Shown here piece by piece: positions 34,821 through 42,820 of a stretch of DNA of 64,000 nucleotides. The notes below the pieces were generated by a model. That model ran no database searches, had not been told where the DNA came from, and saw only the letters and a list, made by a program, of their open reading frames with translations. The position numbers were made by a program, and so were the translations under genes. Position 1 is the stretch's first letter, and each line of letters begins with the position of its first letter. Where the stretch lies: positions 1 through 64,000 of the forward strand of contig JAGBFX010000033.1 of assembly GCA_017936265.1 (NCBI GenBank), read 5' to 3'. The DNA is from Bacteroidaceae bacterium. GTDB taxonomy: Bacteria; Bacteroidota; Bacteroidia; Bacteroidales; Bacteroidaceae.

Positions 34821-35042
34821 ATGATACTTCACAACGTTGTACAGATTATATTCCTGCTGGCAGGCATCGTTTCGCTGCTTGCCTCACTGCTCGACTGGGA
34901 CTGGTTCTTCACAGCCGACAATGCAAGTTTTCTTGTGACGCGACTGGGAAGGAGAGGCGCCCGTTGGGTCTATGGGGCAATAGGGGCGATATTCATTTTC
35001 GCTGCAGTCTATTTCTATTATCAGATAGAGACTCTTAAATAA
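34821..35042 (+). CDS. Small two-helix membrane protein, Imm17-like
   Basis: A 73-residue protein with two membrane helices (about 6-23 and 49-67) separated by a short loop with DWDWFF and a basic RLGRRGARWVYG. This pattern (aromatic/acidic loop, GRxGAR before the second helix) resembles what I recall of the Imm17 family, small Bacteroidota proteins classed as immunity proteins of polymorphic toxins. No toxin gene is next to it; it follows thiL by 8 bp and may be an orphan or have another function. The assignment is from memory of family appearance only. Confidence 0.55.
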   Translation: MILHNVVQIIFLLAGIVSLLASLLDWDWFFTADNASFLVTRLGRRGARWVYGAIGAIFIFAAVYFYYQIETLK

Positions 35043-35113
35043 TCGATTGTTCTGACCCCAAAGTAATATAACGGAATTCGATATAAGAATATCGGTGTTG
35101 TCCAAAGCATCTT

Positions 35114-35194
35114 GTCATGCTGAACATAGTGAAGCATCTCTATAGAATGGGTGCAGGGATTATTCCGTCGCTTCGCTTTGTCGGGAGATGACAC
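35114..35194. repeat. Degenerate REP-like palindrome
   Basis: The left arm begins GTCATGCTGAACATAGTGAAG. The right arm, in reverse complement, starts GTGTCATCTCCCGACAAAGC and continues GAAGCGACGG. Both are degenerate copies of the repeat at 15741-15816. Confidence 0.5.
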
Positions 35195-35302
35195 AATCGT
35201 GAGTGCACAACGTACCCATAACGCATTTAAGTACCGTTATACTGGACTTGGGCTAATATATACTAATCAAGAGGCCGAGCCAAAAGTAATATATGCAAAG
35301 CA

Positions 35303-35338
35303 AGCACCTCCGCTAGGACAGACTCTAACGGAGGTGCT
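35303..35338. terminator. Stem-loop between convergent thiL-side and minus-strand genes
   Basis: A 14-bp stem with one mismatch, arms AGCACCTCCGCTAG and CTAACGGAGGTGCT, closes an 8-base loop. No T-run follows directly, so it may be a terminator or part of the repeat element around it. Confidence 0.45.
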
Positions 35339-35456
35339 ATGTTTAAGATAGGAACTTTTGAGTCACCCTATTCTATTATTCGGGGCATGGACTCGGATGT
35401 GATTTATATCGAATTCACAAACAACTGAATATGCATCAATAAGTTTCAGGTCCTTA

Positions 35457-36716
35457 TTACACTTCCTTCAAACAAGTCTTTTCCCTAACAACAGAGACCC
35501 TTTCATCAGGTCCTTTGATGTCTTCGGTTACTTCGCGCGAAGCGTAATAACTGCAATTCTTGCAACGGGTTTCTTCTAAATATCTTACCCTAGTCACCTT
35601 ACATTTTGTAGTTCTTGTCTGCCTGCGGCCTTCCCAGACCTCGTCTCCAGAATTCAAATTATATCCCTTATATTTTACCCTATTGCTATCTTTGGAACGG
35701 GATGTATACTCATAGTGGGAACTTTCACCAAGTTTCTTTCGGGTAGTGTAAAGACTGTTTTTAGCGCCACATTTGTCACAGTAAACAGCAACATTATCCA
35801 ATATTAAAGATATTTGAACAGTTGAAAAAGAAAATGCCACAACCATCGCTAACGGTAAAGTAATTAACCAGTATGAATGCGATAATTCCACAAAAGATAT
35901 GATAAAAATATATTCTACTATAAAACTATATATTCCATAAACAAGAACAAAGGCGGAAGGAAGTACACGAGTATCCCCTATTTTCTTTTTCATGGGGATA
36001 TATGTTGCAATTGGCGTTGCCATTAAAAGAAAAAAAACAAATAAATCGTACCAGGTCACTTTGTTGTCGCTTAAAACACCAGAACAACGCGTATTAAAGA
36101 TATTCATGGAAACGATGCTGTCATAGAAGGGCAATATTCCATACAGGTTCCATCTTTCATAATGAAAAGATGCTTCCTTGACAATACCCGCCTTGTCTGT
36201 TATCAACGTCCAATACGAATATTTGTTTTTCCCATCAACCAACGTTACATGTTCAAACTCATAGGTTCCAGTCCGCTTATTACAATAATTATAACTGCCA
36301 ACCTCTTTCACAACGTCATTGATGTGTTTGCCAATAAACAGTTCTCCATTCTTGTTGCCTCTGACATAATATTCAAACCTACTATTATACTTGGGCAACT
36401 TTGTTACATCCAAATCCAAGTTATCCTTCTCAACCGCTACGCGATTTCCATTTGCTTTGTCAACCAAGACATACTTTCCCTTACGACAAATGGCATGAAG
36501 AGATTCACCAGAAGCGACTTTTTCTGTATTGTTATATTTATTTATATATTCTTTTTTCGCTGTAGTCCTTATACCGGGGTTATCATCTGTTAATAAATTT
36601 ATTGCATCAGCATCAGTCATAAACAACACTACAACAGCGTAGAGCAGACTGCACACGATAGCAAATGGAATTGTAAACCAGAGTACAAATGGAGCTTTTT
36701 TCCTAGAATATGCCAT
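35457..36716 (-). CDS. Membrane protein with split CxxC zinc-ribbon tail, unknown function
   Basis: I do not recognise this 419-residue protein. It has one membrane helix at about 10-32 and an extracytoplasmic region (about 35-220) with an SH3-like stretch (KGKYVLVDKANGNRVAVEK) and paired cysteines Cys145/Cys211. A three-helix bundle follows (about 223-241, 252-276, 282-303). The C-terminal cytoplasmic tail has CDKC at 313-316 and CKNC at 385-388, separated by a Lys/Arg/Tyr-rich insert, which could form one zinc ribbon. The gene is visibly more AT-rich than its neighbours (many AAA, ATA and TTA codons on its strand) and is flanked by the repeat-rich gap, consistent with recent acquisition. 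Confidence 0.65.
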   Translation of the reverse strand: MAYSRKKAPFVLWFTIPFAIVCSLLYAVVVLFMTDADAINLLTDDNPGIRTTAKKEYINKYNNTEKVASGESLHAICRKGKYVLVDKANGNRVAVEKDNLDLDVTKLPKYNSRFEYYVRGNKNGELFIGKHINDVVKEVGSYNYCNKRTGTYEFEHVTLVDGKNKYSYWTLITDKAGIVKEASFHYERWNLYGILPFYDSIVSMNIFNTRCSGVLSDNKVTWYDLFVFFLLMATPIATYIPMKKKIGDTRVLPSAFVLVYGIYSFIVEYIFIISFVELSHSYWLITLPLAMVVAFSFSTVQISLILDNVAVYCDKCGAKNSLYTTRKKLGESSHYEYTSRSKDSNRVKYKGYNLNSGDEVWEGRRQTRTTKCKVTRVRYLEETRCKNCSYYASREVTEDIKGPDERVSVVREKTCLKEV

Positions 36717-36780
36717 TTCTTCAATTTTAGGAATTATTCTTTAAGTTATTTGAATTGCATATTTATTAACTAGCAAGCCA

Positions 36781-37887
36781 TTATCTGCCAGTTCCCACAA
36801 TCCTTGTCTCAGGAAGTTCAGCGTTGCGTTTCTCGGTCTTCTCGACCAGTTCTGCTGCAAGCTGTATGAACGCCTGTCCATCAGGGCTATCCGCCTTCAT
36901 CGCGATGGGAACACCCTCATCGCCGCTCTCGCAGATACTCTGCACAAGCGGTATCTGACCAATCAGAGGAATATTGAAAGCCTCGGCCATGCGCTTGCCA
37001 CCATCCTTGCCGAAGATATAATACCTGTTCTCCGGCAGCTCGGCAGGAGTGAACCATGCCATATTCTCCACGACACCAAGAATGGGCACACCGACTTTCT
37101 CGTTCACAAACATATTCACTCCCTTGATGGCTGCTGCCAACGACACCTCCTGCGGAGTAGTCACAACGACAGCACCAGTCAAGGCAAGGCACTGGACAAT
37201 AGTCAGGTGGATGTCGCTCGTGCCCGGCGGAAGGTCAATGAGGAAGTAGTCGAGTTCTCCCCATGCGGCATCGGCAATGAGCTGCTTGAGAGCATTGCTT
37301 GCCATACCGCCACGCCACAGGATTGCTTGCTCGGGGTCCACAAAGAAACCAATCGAGAGAATCTTTACACCGTACTTCTCTATCGGCAATATGAGGTCAC
37401 GTCCGTCAATATTCTCGCTATAAGGACGCTCATCCTCCACGCTGAACATCTTGGGGATAGAGGGACCGAAGATATCGGCATCGAGCAGACCCACTTTGTA
37501 TCCCAGACGCGCAAGCGCTATCGCGAGGTTTGCCGAAACGGTAGACTTTCCCACGCCGCCTTTACCCGAAGAGACAGCAATCACGTTCTTTACCTGCGGC
37601 AGGAACTTGCCTACCTCGGGGCGGGCAGCCTGACGGCTTACCACACTGATATTACCTGCAATCTCGACATCCTTGCCAACATAGGTAAGGATAGCCGCCT
37701 CGGCCGACTTTACCACCGAACGGATGAACGGGTCGGTAGGTTTGTCAAAAATCAATGAGAAACTCACCTTGTTCCCATCGATTCGTATATTGTCATCAAC
37801 CATCTCGGCCTCGACAAGATTCTTGCCGTTACCCGGATAGCGCACCTTCTCAAGCGCCTCCAGAATAAGTTTTGGATATAATGCCAT
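36781..37887 (-). CDS. mrp: Mrp/NBP35-type P-loop ATPase, Fe-S cluster carrier
   Basis: A 368-residue Mrp/ApbC protein proposed to carry Fe-S clusters to apo-proteins. An N-terminal MIP18/DUF59 domain (about 1-85) precedes the deviant Walker [11 protein letters not shown] (106-115); [13 protein letters not shown] and [17 protein letters not shown] follow. The C-terminal CxxC that binds the cluster in many Mrp proteins is not present: the equivalent stretch reads [26 protein letters not shown] when joined with its neighbours. It is the last gene of the ilvE-trmB-Dabb-mrp group. Confidence 0.92.
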   Translation of the reverse strand: MALYPKLILEALEKVRYPGNGKNLVEAEMVDDNIRIDGNKVSFSLIFDKPTDPFIRSVVKSAEAAILTYVGKDVEIAGNISVVSRQAARPEVGKFLPQVKNVIAVSSGKGGVGKSTVSANLAIALARLGYKVGLLDADIFGPSIPKMFSVEDERPYSENIDGRDLILPIEKYGVKILSIGFFVDPEQAILWRGGMASNALKQLIADAAWGELDYFLIDLPPGTSDIHLTIVQCLALTGAVVVTTPQEVSLAAAIKGVNMFVNEKVGVPILGVVENMAWFTPAELPENRYYIFGKDGGKRMAEAFNIPLIGQIPLVQSICESGDEGVPIAMKADSPDGQAFIQLAAELVEKTEKRNAELPETRIVGTGR

Positions 37888-37933
37888 AACAATTTCGCTT
37901 GTTTATCAGGCCAAACATGACAACTGTCTACCC

Positions 37934-37975
37934 TTTAAACATTAAACATCAAACATTAAACATTTAACCTTAAAC
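37934..37975. repeat. Six in-register 7-bp repeats between mrp and the Dabb gene
   Basis: Six consecutive units: TTTAAAC, ATTAAAC, ATCAAAC, ATTAAAC, ATTTAAC, CTTAAAC. The first units of the window (ATTAAAC, CTTAAAC) have the same sequence, so this is one repeat family. It ends three bases before the Dabb stop codon. Confidence 0.75.
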
Positions 37976-37978
37976 GTT

Positions 37979-38281
37979 TTACAGTTCATAGTCCGCCTCA
38001 GCGCGACCCTCTGTTATACCTTTGAAATATGCAGCCACAGCCACGTGTGCCGGATGCACCTTATAACGTTCCATAGCCTCGGCGTCATCAAACACTGAGA
38101 CCAGTACCGCATCATAGGCCGTACCTGCAGTACATACATTCACACCCACCTCGAGCGAACGGATTTCGGGTACAACACCCACAAGAGCCTCAAGGTTCTC
38201 CTTTACCCAAAGGGCATGTTCGCTCTTGCTCTTACCTTTGGCGCCATCAATGAATCGCCACATTACAATATGCTTGAACAT
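37979..38281 (-). CDS. Dabb (dimeric alpha/beta barrel) stress-response domain protein
   Basis: A 100-residue single-domain protein of the Dabb family. The start MFKHIVMWRFIDGAKGK, the central SLEVGVNVCTAGTAYDAVLVSVFDDAEAMERYKVHPAH and the length match the family. Members form ferredoxin-like dimers; functions vary and are mostly unknown in bacteria. It lies 6 bp after trmB. Confidence 0.88.
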   Translation of the reverse strand: MFKHIVMWRFIDGAKGKSKSEHALWVKENLEALVGVVPEIRSLEVGVNVCTAGTAYDAVLVSVFDDAEAMERYKVHPAHVAVAAYFKGITEGRAEADYEL

Positions 38282-38287
38282 AATTTC

Positions 38288-39058
38288 CTATTTGCTTGTT
38301 TCCAGAGAGCTGCGCTTGCTGCGTCCGTAGCTGCGGTACTCATCCATTTCAATTTCAACATCAGGTTCTTCGTACTGTTCCTTCGCAGGCAGGTTAAAGG
38401 CGATATACTTGATAGTTATGCCGCGTGACATCCACTGCGATTCGTAATACGTACGTATCTGCAGAACATCGCTGACCTCATCCTGACCATGCACGTCCTC
38501 GATGCACTCCACTACAGGGAGAGCATTCACTTCCGTGATATACTTGGTATAAGTAAACATGAAGTTACTGTCGGTTTTCAGGTGTACCACCGCGTCAGCC
38601 GCAAGGATATTCCTGTAACGCGCAAGGAAGAGCGATGAAGTCAATCGTTTTGTATACTTTTTCATCTGCGGGTCGGGGAATGTAAGCCATATCTCACTCA
38701 CCTCACCGGCGCCAAAGAGCCTGTCGATAATCTCGATATTGGTACGCAGGAAGCCCACATTCGAAAGGCCGCTCTCCATGGCATCGGTAGCACCGGTCCA
38801 CATACGCGCGCCCTTTATATCGACACCGATGAAGTTCTTCCCGGGGAAACGGCGCGCAAGAGCAACGGTATACTCACCCCTGCCGCAACCGAGCTCAAGG
38901 ACAATCGGATTGTCGTTCTTGAAAAATTCGCGTTTCCAGTTGCCCTGCAAAGGGAACTCCACATCATCGATTACAGAATAAGGATGTTCGATGACATTGG
39001 GATATGCCGCCATGTCGGCGAATTTCTTCAGTTTTCCTTTACCCATAGATTTTATCAT
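38288..39058 (-). CDS. trmB: tRNA (guanine-N7-)-methyltransferase
   Basis: SAM-dependent formation of m7G46 in tRNA. The 256-residue product shows the TrmB core: [20 protein letters not shown] for SAM binding, [13 protein letters not shown], and [27 protein letters not shown], the diagnostic PDPxxKxxHxKRR-like motif. A Glu/Tyr-rich tail follows. The start overlaps the ilvE stop (ATGA-type, 39055-39058). Confidence 0.92.
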   Translation of the reverse strand: MIKSMGKGKLKKFADMAAYPNVIEHPYSVIDDVEFPLQGNWKREFFKNDNPIVLELGCGRGEYTVALARRFPGKNFIGVDIKGARMWTGATDAMESGLSNVGFLRTNIEIIDRLFGAGEVSEIWLTFPDPQMKKYTKRLTSSLFLARYRNILAADAVVHLKTDSNFMFTYTKYITEVNALPVVECIEDVHGQDEVSDVLQIRTYYESQWMSRGITIKYIAFNLPAKEQYEEPDVEIEMDEYRSYGRSKRSSLETSK

Positions 39059-40074
39059 TCAACGACGGTTACCCAACCATAAGTATCTTCCACATCGCCA
39101 TACTGTATCGCACGCAATCTCTCATAGAGCGAGGTAAGCACAGGACCGGGCTTGCCATCCTTGGCAATGATATAGCTCTTGCCCTGCTCCACATCATCGA
39201 TGCGTCCTATCGGCGAGATCACCGCGGCAGTACCGCATGCGCCGGCCTCCTCGAACGTACTCAGTTCCTCCTCGGGCACAGGACGCTGCTCCACGGTCAT
39301 ACCCATGTCGCGTGCTATCTGCATAAGGCTGTTGTTGGTTATCGAAGGGAGAATGGATGTCGACTTCGGAGTTATATAGCTGTTACCTTTTATTCCTATG
39401 AAATTGGCTGCACCGCACTCATCGATATATTTTTTCTCCTTGGCATCGAGATAAATCTCGCATGCATATCCCTGCTCATGCGCAGCGTAGCTTGCCCTCA
39501 TTCCGGCAGCATAGTTGCCGCCCACCTTGAAACGGCCGGTGCCGAGCGGTGCCGCACGGTCGATGTCACGGAATATCACACAGTTGTTGACTGCGAAGCC
39601 CGCCTTGTAGTAAGGGCCTACCGGAGTAACGAAGATAACGAAAAGATACTCCTTCGACGGGTTCACGCCAACCTGCGCGCTTGTACCTATCAGTAGCGGA
39701 CGGATATAAAGCGATGCACCGCTCTCATACGGCGGCACAAAACGCTCGTTAAGCGCAACCACCTTCGTTACCATTTCACGGAACAGTTCCGTGCTTACGC
39801 GAGGCATCATAATGCCGTCGCAGCTGCTCTGCAGGCGCTCGGCGTTTGCCTCAAGACGGAAAATACGCACCTTGCCATCCTTGCCACGGAAGGCCTTGAG
39901 GCCCTCGAAGGCATCCTGACCATAATGCAGACATGTTGCTGCCATATGCAGCGATATGTTCTCATCGGTACACACCTGGACCTCGCCCCATGCGCCATCC
40001 TTGTATACACAGCGTACGTTGCCGTCGGTCTTGCGGTAACCGAAACCGAGATTTGACCAATCCAATGTTTCCAT
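39055..40074 (-). CDS. ilvE: Branched-chain amino acid aminotransferase
   Basis: PLP-dependent class IV aminotransferase interconverting Val, Leu, Ile and their 2-oxo acids. The 339-residue product has the PLP lysine Lys183 in [14 protein letters not shown], the [16 protein letters not shown] start region, [23 protein letters not shown], and [12 protein letters not shown]. The length fits the bacterial/eukaryotic BCAT subfamily rather than the roughly 300-residue E. coli type. It leads an operon with trmB, the Dabb gene and mrp, and has a good promoter upstream. Confidence 0.94.
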   Translation of the reverse strand: METLDWSNLGFGYRKTDGNVRCVYKDGAWGEVQVCTDENISLHMAATCLHYGQDAFEGLKAFRGKDGKVRIFRLEANAERLQSSCDGIMMPRVSTELFREMVTKVVALNERFVPPYESGASLYIRPLLIGTSAQVGVNPSKEYLFVIFVTPVGPYYKAGFAVNNCVIFRDIDRAAPLGTGRFKVGGNYAAGMRASYAAHEQGYACEIYLDAKEKKYIDECGAANFIGIKGNSYITPKSTSILPSITNNSLMQIARDMGMTVEQRPVPEEELSTFEEAGACGTAAVISPIGRIDDVEQGKSYIIAKDGKPGPVLTSLYERLRAIQYGDVEDTYGWVTVVE

Positions 40075-40101
40075 TTCTGTAGTTTTTTTTCTTTTGTGGC
40101 G

Positions 40102-40132
40102 CGAAGATACTAATTTTGCACAACAAGCAAAA
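40102..40132 (-). promoter_or_regulatory. Promoter of the ilvE operon
   Basis: On the minus strand TTTTG (40132-40128) is followed after 18 bp by TATCTTCG (40109-40102), 28 bp before the ilvE start. Both boxes of the Bacteroidota consensus are visible. Confidence 0.65.
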
Positions 40133-40152
40133 ACAATTCCGATGCAGTTTTC

Positions 40153-40350
40153 TTATTCGCCGAATTTATCGTCAAGCAGCGACTTCACCTCCTCATCTAC
40201 CTTGTAGAGTTTTTCGCGACAGAATTTCACAAGCTCCGAAGCCTCCTTAAGTAGACCCGAAAGCTCATCGACATCAAGCTTGCCGCCCTGCACAGCCTCC
40301 ATTATCTCCTCGAGACGTGCAACGGCTTTTGTATAAGTCATCTTATCCAT
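40153..40350 (-). CDS. xseB: Exodeoxyribonuclease VII small subunit
   Basis: A 65-residue subunit that binds XseA to form exonuclease VII. The whole product matches the family pattern: YTKAVARLEEIMEAVQGGKLDVDELSGLLKEASELVKFCREKL is the coiled helical core when joined. It follows xseA by 10 bp on the same strand, the usual arrangement. Confidence 0.93.
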   Translation of the reverse strand: MDKMTYTKAVARLEEIMEAVQGGKLDVDELSGLLKEASELVKFCREKLYKVDEEVKSLLDDKFGE

Positions 40351-40360
40351 ATTATCGTTT

Positions 40361-41617
40361 CTATTTTTTATCTTTCACTGTACTTGTGAACTCCCCTCCC
40401 GCAACTACGGTAGTGATCTCATCGCCAGGCGTCACATCATAGGGCGAGCGTACCGCCTTGCCGTTGATACGCGTTATACTGTACCCGAAGGAGAGTATGC
40501 GCTCAGGAGCCGCCGCATCAAGAACGCCCTGCCACACATCGAGTCTGTGCTGCTGTTCCTTCACGAACATCGCAGCAGAAGAGCCGAGCAACCGGATATA
40601 TGACTGCATACGCGCTTTCTGCCCCTGCATGAAAAGCGCGGCGCTCAAAGGAAGACGGTTCAGCAGCGAATGCACACGCTGCTGCTCGCTCTCCATGCGA
40701 CGGGCGACAGCATCGGCAATTCCCTGCATCATATTCCCCACGAAGGTACCCTGTTCAAGCATCGCATGAATAAGGAGTTCCGCAGCTGCAGTAGGGGTCT
40801 TCGCTCTTGTATGCGCCACAATGTCGAGCACGCTCTCATCACGTTGGTGCCCAATACCCGTTATAATAGGAAGCGGGAACTGCGCGCAGTTGTTGGCAAG
40901 GTCATAAGTATCGAAGCATGAGAGTTCACTGGTTGCACCTCCGCCACGTATTATGACAACCACATCCCACATATCAATATCCGCAGCAATGCGGTCAAGC
41001 GCAGCTATTATGCCCTGCTCCACTCCGTTGCCCTGCATGGGCGACGGGAACAGATGCGGATAGAACACAAAGCCATACTTGTTGCCCAGAAGTTGGTCGC
41101 AGAAATCGCCGTATCCGGCAGCAGTAGGCGATGATATCACAGCAATGCGCTGCGGCAGAAGAGGGAAAGGCAACTCCTTGTTAAGGTCAATCACGCCCTC
41201 ATCGGTCAACCGCTTTATAATCATCAGCCTGCGGCGTGCCATCTCGCCCACCGTATATGTAGGGTCGATATTGCAGACATCGAGTGCGTAGCCATAAAGT
41301 TCGTGGAAGCCCACCGTTACCTGAAGGAGCACCTTCAGCCCCATAGCGAACGGTTGCCCTGTCTCCTCGAGGAAACAGGGACGCAGAAGCGAATATATAC
41401 GCGCCCATATTGTCCCGCGCGCCTTGGCTACAATTTCCCCTGTAGCCTCATCACGCTGTACAAGTTCAATATAGCAATGTCCTGCCGTAGTCTCGCGCAC
41501 CTCGCTGAGCTCACCCGTTACCCAGTAACGCGACGGCAGCGCCTCGCTGACAGCAGCACGTACCATGCCGTTAAGCCCTTGGAGGGTAAGCGGTTCTTCC
41601 ATACTATTCATCAGCAC
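40361..41617 (-). CDS. xseA: Exodeoxyribonuclease VII large subunit
   Basis: Catalytic subunit degrading single-stranded DNA. The 418-residue product has the N-terminal OB domain ([22 protein letters not shown]) and the catalytic domain with [15 protein letters not shown] and [50 protein letters not shown] follows in full, though given here in part. The helical region and C-terminal tail are present. The start overlaps the end of mnmA by 14 bp; ATGs at 41611 and 41602 are alternatives. Confidence 0.93.
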   Translation of the reverse strand: MLMNSMEEPLTLQGLNGMVRAAVSEALPSRYWVTGELSEVRETTAGHCYIELVQRDEATGEIVAKARGTIWARIYSLLRPCFLEETGQPFAMGLKVLLQVTVGFHELYGYALDVCNIDPTYTVGEMARRRLMIIKRLTDEGVIDLNKELPFPLLPQRIAVISSPTAAGYGDFCDQLLGNKYGFVFYPHLFPSPMQGNGVEQGIIAALDRIAADIDMWDVVVIIRGGGATSELSCFDTYDLANNCAQFPLPIITGIGHQRDESVLDIVAHTRAKTPTAAAELLIHAMLEQGTFVGNMMQGIADAVARRMESEQQRVHSLLNRLPLSAALFMQGQKARMQSYIRLLGSSAAMFVKEQQHRLDVWQGVLDAAAPERILSFGYSITRINGKAVRSPYDVTPGDEITTVVAGGEFTSTVKDKK

Positions 41618-42704
41618 TAATCCATTGGTTTATACCCCGTTGGTCGGCAATAAATGCGCCGCCGACCACAACTTTTCCACAATAGAACACAGCCGACTGA
41701 CCGGGTGTTATTGCCGACACCTGCTCATGCAGTCTTAAAAGCCAACGGCCGTCGTCTGTCGCCACAGGAGCATCACACGCCACAGGACGACTGCGGTAAC
41801 GCACACGCACCGTAAGCCCCGAAGGAACGCCATCGACCCATTGCGGTTCCTCTATGAGCATATGCCTCACGAGCAACTGCTCCTCACGTCCGAGCATGAC
41901 AGTATTCTTTGCGGCATTAATCTTCAACACATAAGCAGGATATCCCAATGCTATCCCAAGCCCTTTGCGCTGTCCTATGGTATAAAAAGGGAAACCCGCA
42001 TGTTTGCCGAGCATGCGTCCTTCGCTGTCGACAAACGAGCCGGCCCCGATACGGGTATCGATATCGGGAACATTCTCCCGGAGAAAATCACGATAGTCGC
42101 CCGGAATGAAGCAGACCTCCATACTCTCGCCACCCGAAGCCACATGCTCATAGCCATGTTTCTTTAGATACTCCACCACCTGCGGTTTCTCCATGCCGCC
42201 AAGCGGAAAAAGCACCCTTGAGAGCTGCTGTTGGGTAAGCCTCCAGAGGAAATAGCTCTGGTCCTTGCGATCATCATCACCCGTTACAATATAAAATCTC
42301 CGTTCACTGTCATCTTTCATCTTTCCACTTTCCACTTTCACATAGTGTCCCGTGGCAATATATGTACAGCCAAGCCTGTCGGCCCACTCCTCGAGAAGGC
42401 GGAACTTGACAAGAGGGTTGCAGTTGACACAAGGATTTGGGGTACGTCCTGAAAAATAACTCTCTATGAAAGGTTCCACGACAAGACTCCTGAACTCCTT
42501 GCGTATATCGGCTACATGATGCGGTATTCCCAGGCGCTCTGCAAGTGCGGCAGCATTCTCCACAGCCTTGAGCCCGGCATCACAGGTCACGAATGTAAGC
42601 CCTTCTACCCGATAGCCCTGCTCAAGAAGCATGCAGCACACTGCAGTACTGTCAATACCGCCGCTCATTCCAACAAGAACACTTTTTTCTTCAAACATAA
42701 TCAA
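41604..42704 (-). CDS. mnmA: tRNA-specific 2-thiouridylase
   Basis: Forms s2U34 in the anticodon of tRNA-Lys, -Glu and -Gln. The 366-residue product has the PP-loop [17 protein letters not shown] (11-27), catalytic Cys95 in [12 protein letters not shown] and the second catalytic Cys198 in [24 protein letters not shown] at 116-125 leads into an unusual loop (about 122-137, [12 protein letters not shown]) encoded by a 7-bp repeat tract. [19 protein letters not shown] and the C-terminal beta-barrel are intact. ATG at 42698 is an alternative start. It heads the mnmA-xseA-xseB group. Confidence 0.94.
   Translation of the reverse strand: MIMFEEKSVLVGMSGGIDSTAVCCMLLEQGYRVEGLTFVTCDAGLKAVENAAALAERLGIPHHVADIRKEFRSLVVEPFIESYFSGRTPNPCVNCNPLVKFRLLEEWADRLGCTYIATGHYVKVESGKMKDDSERRFYIVTGDDDRKDQSYFLWRLTQQQLSRVLFPLGGMEKPQVVEYLKKHGYEHVASGGESMEVCFIPGDYRDFLRENVPDIDTRIGAGSFVDSEGRMLGKHAGFPFYTIGQRKGLGIALGYPAYVLKINAAKNTVMLGREEQLLVRHMLIEEPQWVDGVPSGLTVRVRYRSRPVACDAPVATDDGRWLLRLHEQVSAITPGQSAVFYCGKVVVGGAFIADQRGINQWISADE
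42301..42342. repeat. 7-bp repeat tract inside mnmA
   Basis: Six consecutive 7-mers on the plus strand: CGTTCAC, TGTCATC, TTTCATC, TTTCCAC, TTTCCAC, TTTCACA. The tract is read through in frame and encodes MnmA residues about 122-135. Confidence 0.6.
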
Positions 42705-42734
42705 TCAACAGGCCGTTCTGTCAAAAAAAATATC

Positions 42735-42742
42735 TAATTTTG
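42735..42742 (+). promoter_or_regulatory. Possible -7 element of the MATE transporter gene
   Basis: TAATTTTG is an exact TAnnTTTG match 79 bp before the start. A second near-match (GCGAATTTTG) follows at about 42781. The -33 box is not clear for either. Confidence 0.35.
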
Positions 42743-42820
42743 CAAAAGGTTTCATGTAGCCTTTTCCATTCGCAAAAATAGCGAATTTTGCAATTACATA
42801 AGTCGTTTTTTATATTTTTT

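Larger units (their letters stand above)
35074..35416. repeat. 13-bp inverted repeats bounding a possible MITE-like element
   Basis: GAATTCGATATAA (35074-35086) and its exact reverse complement TTATATCGAATTC (35404-35416) are 343 bp apart end to end. No target-site duplication is obvious just outside them. The interior holds two further palindromes and no gene. Confidence 0.4.
35043..35456. other. 414-bp intergenic region with several palindromes
   Basis: No convincing gene; short open frames run through repeats. The gap contains 13-bp inverted repeats at its edges (35074-35086 and 35404-35416), a degenerate REP-like palindrome (35114-35194), a strong hairpin (35303-35338), and one arm of the GTCA-type terminator family (AGTCACCCT at about 35361-35369). 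It separates convergent genes. Confidence 0.6.

Noticed and set aside
35151..35351. A 66-codon open frame in the gap after the Imm17-like gene
   Set aside because: It runs through the REP-like palindrome and hairpin, has no family character and no promoter or conserved start context.
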